Source of the DNA: Defluviitaleaceae bacterium
GTDB lineage: Bacteria; Bacillota; Clostridia; Lachnospirales; WQUN01
Direction: 5' to 3'
NCBI GenBank assembly: GCA_009781725.1
Contig: WQVF01000011.1
Location: forward strand, 1 to 64,000
DNA length: 64,000 bases
Positions 33,182 to 41,878 of the stretch are shown in pieces. The notes below the pieces were generated by a model. That model was not told where the DNA came from, searched no databases, and saw nothing but the letters and a program-made list of their open reading frames with translations. How positions within the stretch are numbered: the stretch's first letter is position 1; every line of letters begins with the position of its first letter. The position numbers and the translations under genes are program-made.

Positions 33182-36100
33182 TTACACCCCATCCGGCGCA
33201 TCCAAGTCCTCTTGAGTTATATCCTTATTCCGATGCAATAAATCATAAAGTGCAGGCACAAAGTACAGTGTCATAATCGTACCGTACAGCAAGCCCCCAA
33301 TAGACGCTATCGCCATGGGCTGCATCATTTCCGTGCCTTCCCCTACTCCTATTGCCATTACACTTAGGGCGAAAATCGTGGTAATCGCTGTTATGAGAAT
33401 GGGCCTGATACGCTTGCGGCCTGCATCTATTATTGCATCTACCTTGGGCATACCTTCCCAGCGCATTTGGTTTATCCGGCTTACGAATACGATACCTGTA
33501 TTTGTTGCAACCCCTGCCAGTAGGATAAGGCCTATCATCGCCACAACAGAAAGGGGCATCCCTACAATCATAAGTGCCACGAAACCACCGGTAAAGGCCA
33601 ATGGAATTGTGAACATAATAATGAAGGGGGCCAGTAGCGACTGGAATTGGGCCACCATTATCAGATAAATAAATACTACCGCAAGAGCCAACATCAATAG
33701 CAAGTCCCCAAAGGCGTCAGCAATAGCCTCAGCCTCGCCGCCGATTACAATTCGGCTGTCTCCTACTGGTATGAAATCCTCAAGCAATGCTTCGATTTCG
33801 TTGTTTACCAAGCCAACATTAAAACCGTCTTCTATTTCACCGGTTATTGTAACGAAGCGATTCCGGTTGATTCGATTGATTGAAGAGAAGCCTAAATCCT
33901 CGTGGATTTCTGCAATTTCACTTAACGCTACATATCCGGCGGCTGTTTCCAGCATTAGATTTTCAATACCAGTCCAATCCGGAGCTTCAAAATCACCATC
34001 GGAAACTACTACCTCGTAGCTTCTGCTATTAAGAGTCATGTCAATACTACGCTCTGGAGCAGATATGGCTTCCATTGCTGCCATAAACACCTGGGCCACT
34101 GTCAGACCATGGGCCATTGCAACGTCTTTATCTACGGTTATACGCATTTCCAGAGAGGCTTCCTCGGTCATATCTGTTAGGATTATCGCGCCTTCTACTG
34201 TGCCAACTAGCCTCTCTAATGCGATTGCTGTATCCCTTATGGCATCCAAGTCGCTGCCTTCAACTCGTAGCGATATGGGAGAACCGGTCATCATCGCCAT
34301 GTCCATCCCACCGAAGGATATTTCCAGTCCAAGGGATTCCCCGATATCACGGATTTGGGCGTTTAAGTCTTCATTGGTGATGCTTCGGCCTTCTTCCAAA
34401 ATTACATACATATTAATGGAAGTCCCGCCTCCAAGGCCCCCCATTCCTCCAAAGCCCATACCAGCGGCAATGGTTTGCATCATGCCACCGCCGATAGAAA
34501 CCCCAACGGTTTCAACATCTTGGATCGTCATGACTCGGGCAGACAATGCCTCTGCTGTCGCCACCGTGTCATCGAAGGTAGAGCCATCAGGCATTGACGC
34601 TGTAACATCAATTTGGCCCATTTCCATTGCCGGGAACATTTCCATTCCGGCCCTGCCAATGCCCCAGATGCTTACGGCAAATGCAACAACGGAGAACACG
34701 ATTACAGCCCACTTAAACCGCAAGGCAAAGCGCAGGCTGGATTCGTACCAGTCGATAAACTTAGCGAAATACTTGCCTTCCCCGGTGTTTTTTACATTTT
34801 TAAGCATCACACTGGAGGCCGCAGGTACAACGGTAAGAGCAATCAGAAGGCTGGCCAACAATGAGAAGGCAATCGTAAGAGCTAAATCTGTAAACAACTG
34901 CCTTGTGATACCTCCGGTAAACACAATTGGGAAGAAAACAGAAATTGTACTAATCGTAGCCGCTACAATAGCCCCGGATACCTGCCTGGCACCGGATACA
35001 GCCGACCTTGCGGCACTGCGGTCTGTAGTGCTTCGCATACGATAGATATTTTCGATTACAATGATTGAATTATCCACAAGCATACCTACAGCCAGAGCCA
35101 GACCGCCCATGGAAATCATGTTAAGACTTACTCCGGTGAAGTACATTAGCGTAAAGGCCAACAGCAAACTGACGGGTATGGAAATCGCCACGATTAATGT
35201 CGGACGAAGGTCTTTTAAGAACAGGAACAAGAATACGATAGCCAGCAAACCGCCCCAAAGCAAGCTATCTAGCACTGAGCCAAGGACTACACCAATCATT
35301 TCACCTTGGTCCATAAGGATGGCAAAACCTAAGCCTGGGTATTCCGCTATCAACTCATCCATGCGGTCACGGACGGCATTGGTTACATCCGCAGTGGTAA
35401 ATTCACTTTGCCGTTGGATACTTAGCATTACGCCTGGGTTTCCATTAACTCTTGTAAATGTAAGATGACTGTCATCTGTGACAAAAACATTGGCTACATC
35501 AGAAAGCAAAACAGGAGAAAGCCCAGGCAACCCCATGGCCCCAGGGTCAAAAATAAGCATATTCTTAATTTCATCCAAGCTCTCGAATCTATCCCCTACC
35601 CTGACCATGTAATCAATATCATTATCGGTTATTACACCTGCGGGCATAGCAAAGTTTTGGGCTTGTAGTATGCCTGTTATGGTCTCGACAGATAGCATTT
35701 CCGCCGGGATGCCGATTACCATGTCTTCCTCTGGAGCTTCCCCATTGGCATCTGTGTGCATTTCCGCTAGGTAGTCCGATACCTCTTGGGTAATGGCCTC
35801 GATTGCAACGGGTAATTCCTCTTGTAGTTGCATACCCGCAGCCATCATATCAAGTCCGTCCTCCATTAACTCAGCCATACGTGCCTCGGAGAAGGCTTCC
35901 ACTTGGGCAGTTATCATCTGTTCGGCTATTGCAGCCATTTCTGCCATCGCAGCTTCGATTGCTGCTTCCATCATGGTTGCTATGGTCATCGCCATCTGTT
36001 GGTTGACGGCTTCGATACGTTCGCTTTCGATTACTACATGGAGCTGGTTGTTTACCAAGCCGGAAAGGCCGACGACGGCAACTCCGGGAACACCCTCAAG

Positions 36101-36583
36101 GGCGGGAGCAACGATTTCTCGGGCAAATTCTGATACCTCATCGATGCTGGCCCCCTCCATATGCAGGTTGGCTGTCATTATTGGGAGCATTTCCGGGTTC
36201 ATACGGATGGTCATTGGCCGGGATGTGCCCTCGGGTAAGGTCATCATGTCCAGAGCTTCCCGGATTTCCAGTGATGCCGAGTCCATATTGGTGGCCTCGG
36301 TAAATTCTAATATAAGAATCGAAACATGCTCATTGGAAATGGATTGCACCGTTTGGATACCGCTTAAGGTGCTCATTCTGGTTTCAAGGGGAATAGAAAC
36401 ATCGCGCTCTACTTGCTCCGGTGTTGCACCAAAATAAGTAGTAAAAACTGCCGTAAAGGGTAAATCCATAGAGGGCAGCAAGTCTGTAGAGGTGTTGAAT
36501 ATAGACACTACCCCAAGGACTATCACCAAGATTACCCCCACCAGTACTGTAAAGGGTTTGCGTACACTAAACTTTTCTAGCAT
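33182..36583 (-). CDS. RND-family efflux permease (AcrB/HAE type)
   Basis: A 1,133-residue protein with the complete RND layout: one N-terminal helix (MLEKFSVRKPFTVLVGVILVIVLG), a large extracytoplasmic loop, six helices, a second loop and five more helices. Recognisable motifs are DLLPSMDLPFTAVFTTYFGATPEQVE, VGMLVDNSIIVIENIYR (the proton-relay Asp region in helix 4), and near the end RKRIRPILITAITTIFALSVMAIGVGEG. The first loop has a 70-residue methionine/alanine/glutamate-rich insertion (about 205-285), probably coiled coil. No adaptor gene is adjacent. In monoderms such permeases move lipophilic compounds, but the substrate here is unknown. Confidence 0.92.
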   Translation of the reverse strand: MLEKFSVRKPFTVLVGVILVIVLGVVSIFNTSTDLLPSMDLPFTAVFTTYFGATPEQVERDVSIPLETRMSTLSGIQTVQSISNEHVSILILEFTEATNMDSASLEIREALDMMTLPEGTSRPMTIRMNPEMLPIMTANLHMEGASIDEVSEFAREIVAPALEGVPGVAVVGLSGLVNNQLHVVIESERIEAVNQQMAMTIATMMEAAIEAAMAEMAAIAEQMITAQVEAFSEARMAELMEDGLDMMAAGMQLQEELPVAIEAITQEVSDYLAEMHTDANGEAPEEDMVIGIPAEMLSVETITGILQAQNFAMPAGVITDNDIDYMVRVGDRFESLDEIKNMLIFDPGAMGLPGLSPVLLSDVANVFVTDDSHLTFTRVNGNPGVMLSIQRQSEFTTADVTNAVRDRMDELIAEYPGLGFAILMDQGEMIGVVLGSVLDSLLWGGLLAIVFLFLFLKDLRPTLIVAISIPVSLLLAFTLMYFTGVSLNMISMGGLALAVGMLVDNSIIVIENIYRMRSTTDRSAARSAVSGARQVSGAIVAATISTISVFFPIVFTGGITRQLFTDLALTIAFSLLASLLIALTVVPAASSVMLKNVKNTGEGKYFAKFIDWYESSLRFALRFKWAVIVFSVVAFAVSIWGIGRAGMEMFPAMEMGQIDVTASMPDGSTFDDTVATAEALSARVMTIQDVETVGVSIGGGMMQTIAAGMGFGGMGGLGGGTSINMYVILEEGRSITNEDLNAQIRDIGESLGLEISFGGMDMAMMTGSPISLRVEGSDLDAIRDTAIALERLVGTVEGAIILTDMTEEASLEMRITVDKDVAMAHGLTVAQVFMAAMEAISAPERSIDMTLNSRSYEVVVSDGDFEAPDWTGIENLMLETAAGYVALSEIAEIHEDLGFSSINRINRNRFVTITGEIEDGFNVGLVNNEIEALLEDFIPVGDSRIVIGGEAEAIADAFGDLLLMLALAVVFIYLIMVAQFQSLLAPFIIMFTIPLAFTGGFVALMIVGMPLSVVAMIGLILLAGVATNTGIVFVSRINQMRWEGMPKVDAIIDAGRKRIRPILITAITTIFALSVMAIGVGEGTEMMQPMAIASIGGLLYGTIMTLYFVPALYDLLHRNKDITQEDLDAPDGV

Positions 36584-36620
36584 TGTATAGCTCCTTTGGC
36601 GTTATTTTTCCCGAAACAGG

Positions 36621-36650
36621 AAAAAGGGCTGTCATTATGACAACCCCTTT
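36621..36650 (-). terminator. Terminator of pspC-like gene
   Basis: Leftward AAAGGGGTTGTCATAATGACAGCCCTTTTTCC: GGTTGTCA pairs with TGACAGCC and a T-run follows. It lies just upstream of the RND gene, so that gene needs its own promoter or readthrough. Confidence 0.75.
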
Positions 36651-36665
36651 ATTATACACGAAAAT

Positions 36666-36920
36666 TTACATTGGTGGGCCGTTGCCCTGATTAAAATCTT
36701 GGTTGTACCAGTCGTCACTTCCACCTGGTGGAAAGTGCGGTGCTTGGGGTATTACAATCGCACCGATTATATACGCAACTATCCCTGATCCCCCTGCAAA
36801 CGTAAACAATACCATGCCTAGTCGCACAAGTGATGGGTCGATGTTAAAATATTCGGCGATACCGCCACATACTCCAGATATAACTTTATTTGTCCTTGAT
36901 CTGTAAAGCCTCTTGGCCAT
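36666..36920 (-). CDS. PspC-domain membrane protein
   Basis: An 84-residue protein: AKRLYRSRTNKVISGVCGGIAEYFNIDPSLVRLGMVLFTFAGGSGIVAYIIGAIVIPQAP is the whole PspC domain with its amphipathic first part and one long hydrophobic segment; a glycine/proline-rich tail follows. PspC proteins relate to envelope-stress sensing. Start at ATG 36920 after ATGGAGGG; an ATG six codons upstream overlaps that site. Confidence 0.9.
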   Translation of the reverse strand: MAKRLYRSRTNKVISGVCGGIAEYFNIDPSLVRLGMVLFTFAGGSGIVAYIIGAIVIPQAPHFPPGGSDDWYNQDFNQGNGPPM

Positions 36921-37021
36921 AGAAATCCCTCCATTCATTTATTTTTACACCTCAATATACGCGCATTTGTTGAGGCGGTCTGATTGCTTTATAATACCCA
37001 TACTACAAAGGAGGTATGAAT

Positions 37022-37579
37022 ATGATTGACTTGACAAGAGCCAACGAAATTCTCCGGAAGTACAACAAAGAAGACTTCCATATCCAACACGCCCAAGCCG
37101 TATCCGGGACCATGGGCTATTTTGCAAAAAAGCATGACCCGGAACGGGAAGAATACTGGCGTGTAATCGGCCTCTTACACGATACAGACTTTGAGGAATA
37201 TCCTGAGGAGCACTGTGTCAAAGGCATAGAACTGCTCAAAGCCGAAGGCGTACCCAAGGATATGATTCGCTCGGCCTTAAGCCATGGCTGGGGCATGACT
37301 GGGAGCCCATATGAGCCGGAATCCACAATGGAAAAGATATTATTTGCAGTAGACGAGCTTACTGGCCTGATAGGGGCCGCGGCACTGATGCGCCCATCCA
37401 AAAGCACCCTGGATATGGAACTGTCCAGCCTCAAGAAGAAATTCAAAGACAAGCGCTTTGCCGCCGGCTGCTCCAGAGAGACAATCGCAAAAGGCGCAGA
37501 AATGCTGGATTGGCCCTTGGATGAACTGCTAAGCGAAACATTACTAGCAATGCGCGAGGTAGAAAATGCAGGTAAATAA
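37022..37579 (+). CDS. HD-domain hydrolase
   Basis: A 185-residue HD-superfamily protein: HIQHAQAVSGTMGYFAKKH, then WRVIGLLHDTDFEEYPEEHCVKGIELL (HD doublet about residue 60), SALSHGWGMTG and LFAVDELTGLIGAAALMRPSK (the fourth metal-ligand Asp). Members of this group are annotated as predicted phosphohydrolases; the substrate is unknown. Start at ATG 37022, seven bases after AAAGGAGG; the ATG six bases earlier is too close to it. Its last 14 bases overlap engB. Confidence 0.88.
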   Translation: MIDLTRANEILRKYNKEDFHIQHAQAVSGTMGYFAKKHDPEREEYWRVIGLLHDTDFEEYPEEHCVKGIELLKAEGVPKDMIRSALSHGWGMTGSPYEPESTMEKILFAVDELTGLIGAAALMRPSKSTLDMELSSLKKKFKDKRFAAGCSRETIAKGAEMLDWPLDELLSETLLAMREVENAGK

Positions 37580-38168
37580 AATAGAAAAAAACATAGCCAA
37601 AGCGGAGTACACCACCACCGCAGTAAAACCGGATCAATTCCCTACAAATGGCTGGCCGGAAGTGGCCTTCGTAGGCCGCTCCAATGTCGGCAAGTCCTCT
37701 TTAATAAACGCTTTGGTCAACAGAAAAAAATTGGCCCGCACCAGCCAACACCCAGGCAAGACCCGGACGATTAACTTCTTTAATATAGAAGACAGGCTCT
37801 ATTTCGTGGACCTGCCAGGCTATGGCTATGCCAAAGTAAGCAAATCAGAATCCGCAAAATGGGGCCAAATGGTAGATGGCTATCTACAAGACCGCCCTCA
37901 GCTTAAACATATTTTCCTGCTAATGGATATACGCCATGAGCCAAGTGCCATGGATAAACAAATCCACGAATGGTGTGTGCATTACCACCTCCCATACTCG
38001 ATAATCGCCACTAAAAGCGATAAGATAAAGAAAAGTCAGGTGCCAAAACACCTGGCAGTAATCCGCAAAACCCTAGGAGAAGAACAACCTCCCCTACCCT
38101 TTTCCAGTGAATCATGGGAGGGACGGGAGGAACTTTGGGAGGTTATTGATACCGTTTGCGCCAAGTGA
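37566..38168 (+). CDS. engB: Ribosome biogenesis GTPase EngB/YsxC
   Basis: A 200-residue TrmE-Era-EngA-EngB-Septin GTPase needed for late assembly of the large ribosomal subunit. GTPase motifs: G1 AFVGRSNVGKSSLIN (about residues 29-43), G2 with TSQHPGKTRTINFF, G3 FVDLPGYGYAKV, G4 TKSDK, G5 near PFSSES. Length and the N-terminal KNIAKAEYTTTAVKPDQFP fit. It overlaps the HD gene and ends in a strong terminator. Confidence 0.95.
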   Translation: MQVNKIEKNIAKAEYTTTAVKPDQFPTNGWPEVAFVGRSNVGKSSLINALVNRKKLARTSQHPGKTRTINFFNIEDRLYFVDLPGYGYAKVSKSESAKWGQMVDGYLQDRPQLKHIFLLMDIRHEPSAMDKQIHEWCVHYHLPYSIIATKSDKIKKSQVPKHLAVIRKTLGEEQPPLPFSSESWEGREELWEVIDTVCAK

Positions 38169-38191
38169 TATAATAAATATTGCAAAGGACT

Positions 38192-38219
38192 GGCGACCGA
38201 TTTCGGTCGTCTTTTTTTT
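38192..38219 (+). terminator. Terminator after engB
   Basis: GACGACCGAAATCGG-type stem (GCGACCGATTTCGGTCGTC on the plus strand) followed by eight Ts. Confidence 0.92.
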
Positions 38220-38232
38220 GTAAGTTTTGCAT

Positions 38233-38262
38233 AAAAAAACCCGTATGGTGCCATACGGATTT
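38233..38262. terminator. Perfect palindrome CCGTATGGTGCCATACGG, possible leftward terminator
   Basis: The 18-base palindrome is flanked by seven As on the left and TTTT on the right, so it could stop transcription either way. The sequence AAAATCCGTATGGCACCATA is shared with the cca terminator at 18712-18739, in the other orientation. Confidence 0.6.
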
Positions 38263-38282
38263 TCGTGCATATTTTTGGCTGT

Positions 38283-38312
38283 TTGACGCTGCACAGCCCA
38301 GTGTAGTAGTAT
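38283..38312 (+). promoter_or_regulatory. Probable promoter of the parE operon
   Basis: TTGACG (38283-38288) and TAGTAT (38307-38312) are 18 bases apart, 33 bases before the parE ATG. Confidence 0.5.
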
Positions 38313-38344
38313 GGAACAAATATTCTTTTTTCCAAGGAGCATTC

Positions 38345-40327
38345 ATGAAATCTACAAAAGATTACGGTAACGAAAGCATTACCGCCCTAAAGGGGGCAGA
38401 CCGAGTCCGGAAGCGCCCCTCAGTTATTTTTGGTTCAGACGGTCTTGAAGGCTGCCAGCACGCCATTTTCGAAATCATTTCCAATTCCATAGACGAAGCC
38501 CGAGAAGGCTACGGCACCCAAATCGAAATCATCCGCCACACAGACCATTCCATTACCGTAAAAGACCAAGGCCGGGGTATGCCCGTTGATTACAACCCCA
38601 TCGAGGAAAAATACAACTGGGAGCTACTTTTTTGCGAGCTCTATGCAGGAGGCAAGTACTCCAACAACGAAGAAGAGGCCAACTATGCCTTCAGCCTAGG
38701 CCTCAACGGCCTTGGCCTGTGTGCCACACAATACAGCTCCGAATACATGACCGCAGAGATACTCAGAAGCGGCTATCGCTATACCCTGCGCTTCGAAAAA
38801 GGTGAAAACATAGGGGGCCTGGCCAAGGAAAAATATAAAGATACACCAACGGGTACAACCATATCATGGCGGCCAGATACTGATGTTTTTACGGAAATCA
38901 ATGTCCCTCTAGATTGGTATAAAGACATGCTAAAGCGCCAAGCTATCGTCAATGCGGGGCTTTTATTCATTCTCATAGACGAAACCAGCGGCGAGACATT
39001 CCAATTTACTTATGAAAAAGGCATCCAGGACTATATTCTCGAACTGGCAGGGGACACCGCATTAACGGACCCTGTCTTTCTATCCCATGAAACCATGGGC
39101 CGGGATAGGGAAGATAAGCCGGAATATAAGCTTAAATTTGATATCGCCTTCTGCTTTTCCAACGATGTAAATGTTCTGGAGTATTATCATAATTCCAGCT
39201 ACTTAGCTTACGGCGGCGCACCGGATAAAGCTATCAAGAATGCATTTGTATCCGCAGTGGACACATACCTAAAAGCCGGGAATCATTACAAAAAAGATGA
39301 AAAAAAAGTAAGTTTCCCGGATATCGAGGAGAGCCTGATTCTTATAACCAACTCATTCTCCACCGTCACATCCTACGAAAACCAAACAAAAAAGGCCATA
39401 AACAACCGTTTTATCCAAGATGCAATGACAGTCTTTATGAAAAAACAGTTGGAGATTTATTTTATAGAAAACAGCTCAGACGCTTCAAAACTAGCTGGCC
39501 AAGTACTGGCAAACAAGCGCAGTCGGGAATCCGCAGAAAAAACCCGACTCACACTTAAAAAGAAGCTGACGGGTACCCTTGACCTAAACAACCGGGTAGA
39601 AAAATTCGTAAACTGCCGAACCAAGGATACCGCCCGCCGGGAAATATATATAGTAGAAGGTGATTCGGCTCTTGGTAGCTGCAAGCTAGGACGGGATGCG
39701 GAGTTCCAAGCGATAATGCCTGTGCGAGGCAAAATTTTCAACTGCCTAAAAGCCGATTACGACCGGATTTTTAACAATGAAATTATTACAGATTTGCTCC
39801 GAGTCCTGGGCTGCGGTGTGGAAATCAAGCATAAAAGCAGCAGGGACCTAAGTGACTTCGATATGGATAAGCTCAACTGGCGGCGTATAATAATCTGTAC
39901 AGACGCAGACTACGATGGCTACCATATCCGCACCCTAATCTTAACCATGCTTTACCGCCTGACCCCATCACTGATAGAAGCAGGAAAAGTATATATCGCC
40001 GAATCCCCTCTATATGAAATCAATTCCGGCAAAAAAACCTTCTTCGCCTACACAGAAAAGGAAAAGTCCGAAATCCTAGCCAAACTAGAAAAAACCAACA
40101 GCAAATACACCATACAACGCTCCAAAGGCCTAGGAGAAAACGAACCAGAAATGATGTGGCAAACCACCATGAACCCAGAAACAAGACGCCTAGTACAGGT
40201 AATCCCTACAGATGCAGCAAAAACCCAAGAAATGTTTGAAATCCTGCTAGGGGACAACATAAAAGGCCGCAAGTCCTTTATCGAAGACCATGGGCATTTG
40301 TATATTGATTTAGCGGAAACGGGTTGA
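38345..40327 (+). CDS. parE: Type IIA topoisomerase subunit B (ParE/GyrB-like)
   Basis: A 660-residue ATPase subunit that drives strand passage for decatenation or supercoil control. The GHKL ATPase motifs are clear: VRKRPSVIFGSDGLEGCQHAIFEIISNSIDEA (Asn/Asp of motif I), VKDQGRGMPVDYNP, LNGLGLCATQYSS. The Toprim part has YIVEGDSALGSCK, IICTDADYDGYHIRTLIL and IYIAESPLYEI-type ending. Start at ATG 38345 after CCAAGGAGC. Sequence style fits the paralogous topoisomerase IV-like pair of clostridia rather than the main gyrase, but that is not certain. Its partner subunit begins 1.9 kb downstream, beyond five inserted frames. Confidence 0.92.
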   Translation: MKSTKDYGNESITALKGADRVRKRPSVIFGSDGLEGCQHAIFEIISNSIDEAREGYGTQIEIIRHTDHSITVKDQGRGMPVDYNPIEEKYNWELLFCELYAGGKYSNNEEEANYAFSLGLNGLGLCATQYSSEYMTAEILRSGYRYTLRFEKGENIGGLAKEKYKDTPTGTTISWRPDTDVFTEINVPLDWYKDMLKRQAIVNAGLLFILIDETSGETFQFTYEKGIQDYILELAGDTALTDPVFLSHETMGRDREDKPEYKLKFDIAFCFSNDVNVLEYYHNSSYLAYGGAPDKAIKNAFVSAVDTYLKAGNHYKKDEKKVSFPDIEESLILITNSFSTVTSYENQTKKAINNRFIQDAMTVFMKKQLEIYFIENSSDASKLAGQVLANKRSRESAEKTRLTLKKKLTGTLDLNNRVEKFVNCRTKDTARREIYIVEGDSALGSCKLGRDAEFQAIMPVRGKIFNCLKADYDRIFNNEIITDLLRVLGCGVEIKHKSSRDLSDFDMDKLNWRRIIICTDADYDGYHIRTLILTMLYRLTPSLIEAGKVYIAESPLYEINSGKKTFFAYTEKEKSEILAKLEKTNSKYTIQRSKGLGENEPEMMWQTTMNPETRRLVQVIPTDAAKTQEMFEILLGDNIKGRKSFIEDHGHLYIDLAETG

Positions 40328-40344
40328 TGTGAAAGGAGAATATT

Positions 40345-40617
40345 ATGGCAACTAGTGAATTGGTAGTACCTATGGATAATGAGTTGAAAGCACAAGCCCA
40401 GTCTGTGTTGGATGGATGGGGGTTGGACATCACCACAATAATTACAGACTTGCTTAAGCATGTAGCATATAGAAAGACACTGCCTACAGAGATATCACCA
40501 GAAAAACTAGAGCAAATCAGGCAAAAACGCAATGCCTTTTTAGGTTGCATGAAGGACGAAATATGGATGGCTGATGACTTCAATGCCCCACTAGAAGAAA
40601 TGAAGGAGTACATGTAA
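40345..40617 (+). CDS. Antitoxin of a type II module (RelB/DinJ-like N-terminus)
   Basis: A 90-residue protein. The start (SELVVPMDNELKAQAQSVLDGWGLDITTIITDLLKHV) looks like the ribbon-helix-helix of RelB/DinJ-type antitoxins; the acidic end (DDFNAPLEEMKEYM) is the usual toxin-wrapping tail of antitoxins paired with PIN toxins. It has an AAAGGAG ribosome site and its TAA overlaps the ATG of the toxin gene (TAATG). Such antitoxins repress their own operon. Inserted directly after parE. Confidence 0.82.
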   Translation: MATSELVVPMDNELKAQAQSVLDGWGLDITTIITDLLKHVAYRKTLPTEISPEKLEQIRQKRNAFLGCMKDEIWMADDFNAPLEEMKEYM

Positions 40618-40994
40618 TGAGGTATCTATTAGACACTCATACTCTTATTTGGTATTCAAAAAACGCTGATGAACTCCCACATACGGTTAGGAATGAGCTG
40701 ATTAACCCTAGAAACATCTTATATGTATCATCAGCATCCTTTTGGGAAATGACCATAAAAGCAGGGATAAACAAACTGGATATCTCCCTTAAAAAACTGT
40801 ACAAGCATGTAGAAATGGCTGGAATATTAATTCTCCAAATTGAGCAGGATTATTTGTATAAACAACTTGAATTGCCACCCATCCATAAAGACCCCTTCGA
40901 TAGGTTGTTAATAGCCACAGCCCAAGCCGAAAAACTCACGATAATAACAGTCGACGAAAATATTCACAGATATGATGTCTCATGGGTTTGGTGA
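40617..40994 (+). CDS. PIN-domain toxin (VapC-like)
   Basis: A 125-residue PIN ribonuclease of the Sll0205/YkvJ-like type: MRYLLDTHTLIW (first catalytic Asp, residue 6), SSASFWEMTIK (Glu about 43), IHKDPFDRLLIATAQAE (Asp about 92) and IITVDENI (Asp about 112). All four acidic residues that bind metal are present, so it is probably active. VapC-type toxins cut specific RNAs. Coupled to its antitoxin by TAATG overlap. Confidence 0.9.
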   Translation: MRYLLDTHTLIWYSKNADELPHTVRNELINPRNILYVSSASFWEMTIKAGINKLDISLKKLYKHVEMAGILILQIEQDYLYKQLELPPIHKDPFDRLLIATAQAEKLTIITVDENIHRYDVSWVW

Positions 40995-40998
40995 TTCT

Positions 40999-41559
40999 AT
41001 GTTAACTACTGTGATTAAAGGACATCCATTAGCATTCGAAACCGCTCCTTCATTATTCTCCCCTGGACAAATCGACAAAGGCACATTAGCCATGCTCAAG
41101 CAAATAGAATTTTCCCCTGACGATAAAGTCTTAGACTTAGGCTGTGGCTATGGTGTAGTAGGTATTGTTGCAGCAAAATACACGCCCCCCAGCAATATAT
41201 TCATGTCCGACAACGACAAAATCGCCATAAAATACGCCAAAAAAAATACTGCCCACAACAATATCCAAGGCATAAACATAATCCACAGCAATGCCTACGA
41301 AAACATAAATGAAAGTGGCTTTACTATAATAGCCAGCAACCCACCCTACCACGCAGATTTCTCCGTCCCAAAGCTCTTTATAGAAAAAGGCTTTAACCGC
41401 CTGGCAATCGGCGGTAAGTTTTATATGGTTACCAAGCGGAAAGACTGGTACAAAAATAAATTTATCAGCATATTCGGCGGAGTGCGTATTCATGAAGCTG
41501 ATGGTTACTATATCTTCGAAGCGGAAAAGCGCAGCCACTCATATCGAAAAAAAGCATGA
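40999..41559 (+). CDS. Class I methyltransferase, RsmC/MTS-like
   Basis: A 186-residue protein of the small-methyltransferase group that modifies guanine N2 in rRNA. SAM-binding motif I is VLDLGCGYGVVGIVAA (about residues 44-59), motif II MSDNDKIAI, and motif IV is ASNPPYHAD (NPPY). The preceding GHPLAFETAPSLFSPGQIDKGT matches the family's entry segment. Start chosen at ATG 40999 (after TTGGTGAT), five bases after the PIN toxin; an earlier ATG would overlap that gene. RNA target unknown. Confidence 0.88.
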   Translation: MLTTVIKGHPLAFETAPSLFSPGQIDKGTLAMLKQIEFSPDDKVLDLGCGYGVVGIVAAKYTPPSNIFMSDNDKIAIKYAKKNTAHNNIQGINIIHSNAYENINESGFTIIASNPPYHADFSVPKLFIEKGFNRLAIGGKFYMVTKRKDWYKNKFISIFGGVRIHEADGYYIFEAEKRSHSYRKKA

Positions 41560-41569
41560 TGGAGGCATT

Positions 41570-41878
41570 ATGAATAGCCATACCTATAGCAAAGGCGAAA
41601 TCATAGAATTAACAAAACCTATTTTCAGTCGTTATGCTATAACACGAGCAGATATTTTTGGCTCATACGCTCAAGACACAGCAACACCGGACAGTGATAT
41701 TGACTTTGTCGTTGAGTTCTCCAATGTTCCATCCCTATTTTTATTGGGGCAGCTAAAAGAGGATTTAGAGTTAACTCTCAACAAGCAATGCGATTTAGTC
41801 ACGAGATGCAGTTTGCAAAATGATGCATCGGAAATAGCACGCAATATTGAGAGGAGTTTATCAATTGTCTACAGTTGA
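41570..41878 (+). CDS. MntA-type nucleotidyltransferase antitoxin
   Basis: A 102-residue minimal nucleotidyltransferase. The catalytic motif GSYAQDTATPDSDID fits GSx10DxD exactly, followed by FVVEFSNVPSLFLLGQLKEDLELTLNKQCDLVTR (third Asp). In established MNT-HEPN systems MntA inactivates HepT by attaching AMP to a tyrosine. Start at ATG 41570 after GATGGAGG. Its 3' end overlaps the start of the HepT frame by 14 bases, the usual arrangement. Confidence 0.9.
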   Translation: MNSHTYSKGEIIELTKPIFSRYAITRADIFGSYAQDTATPDSDIDFVVEFSNVPSLFLLGQLKEDLELTLNKQCDLVTRCSLQNDASEIARNIERSLSIVYS

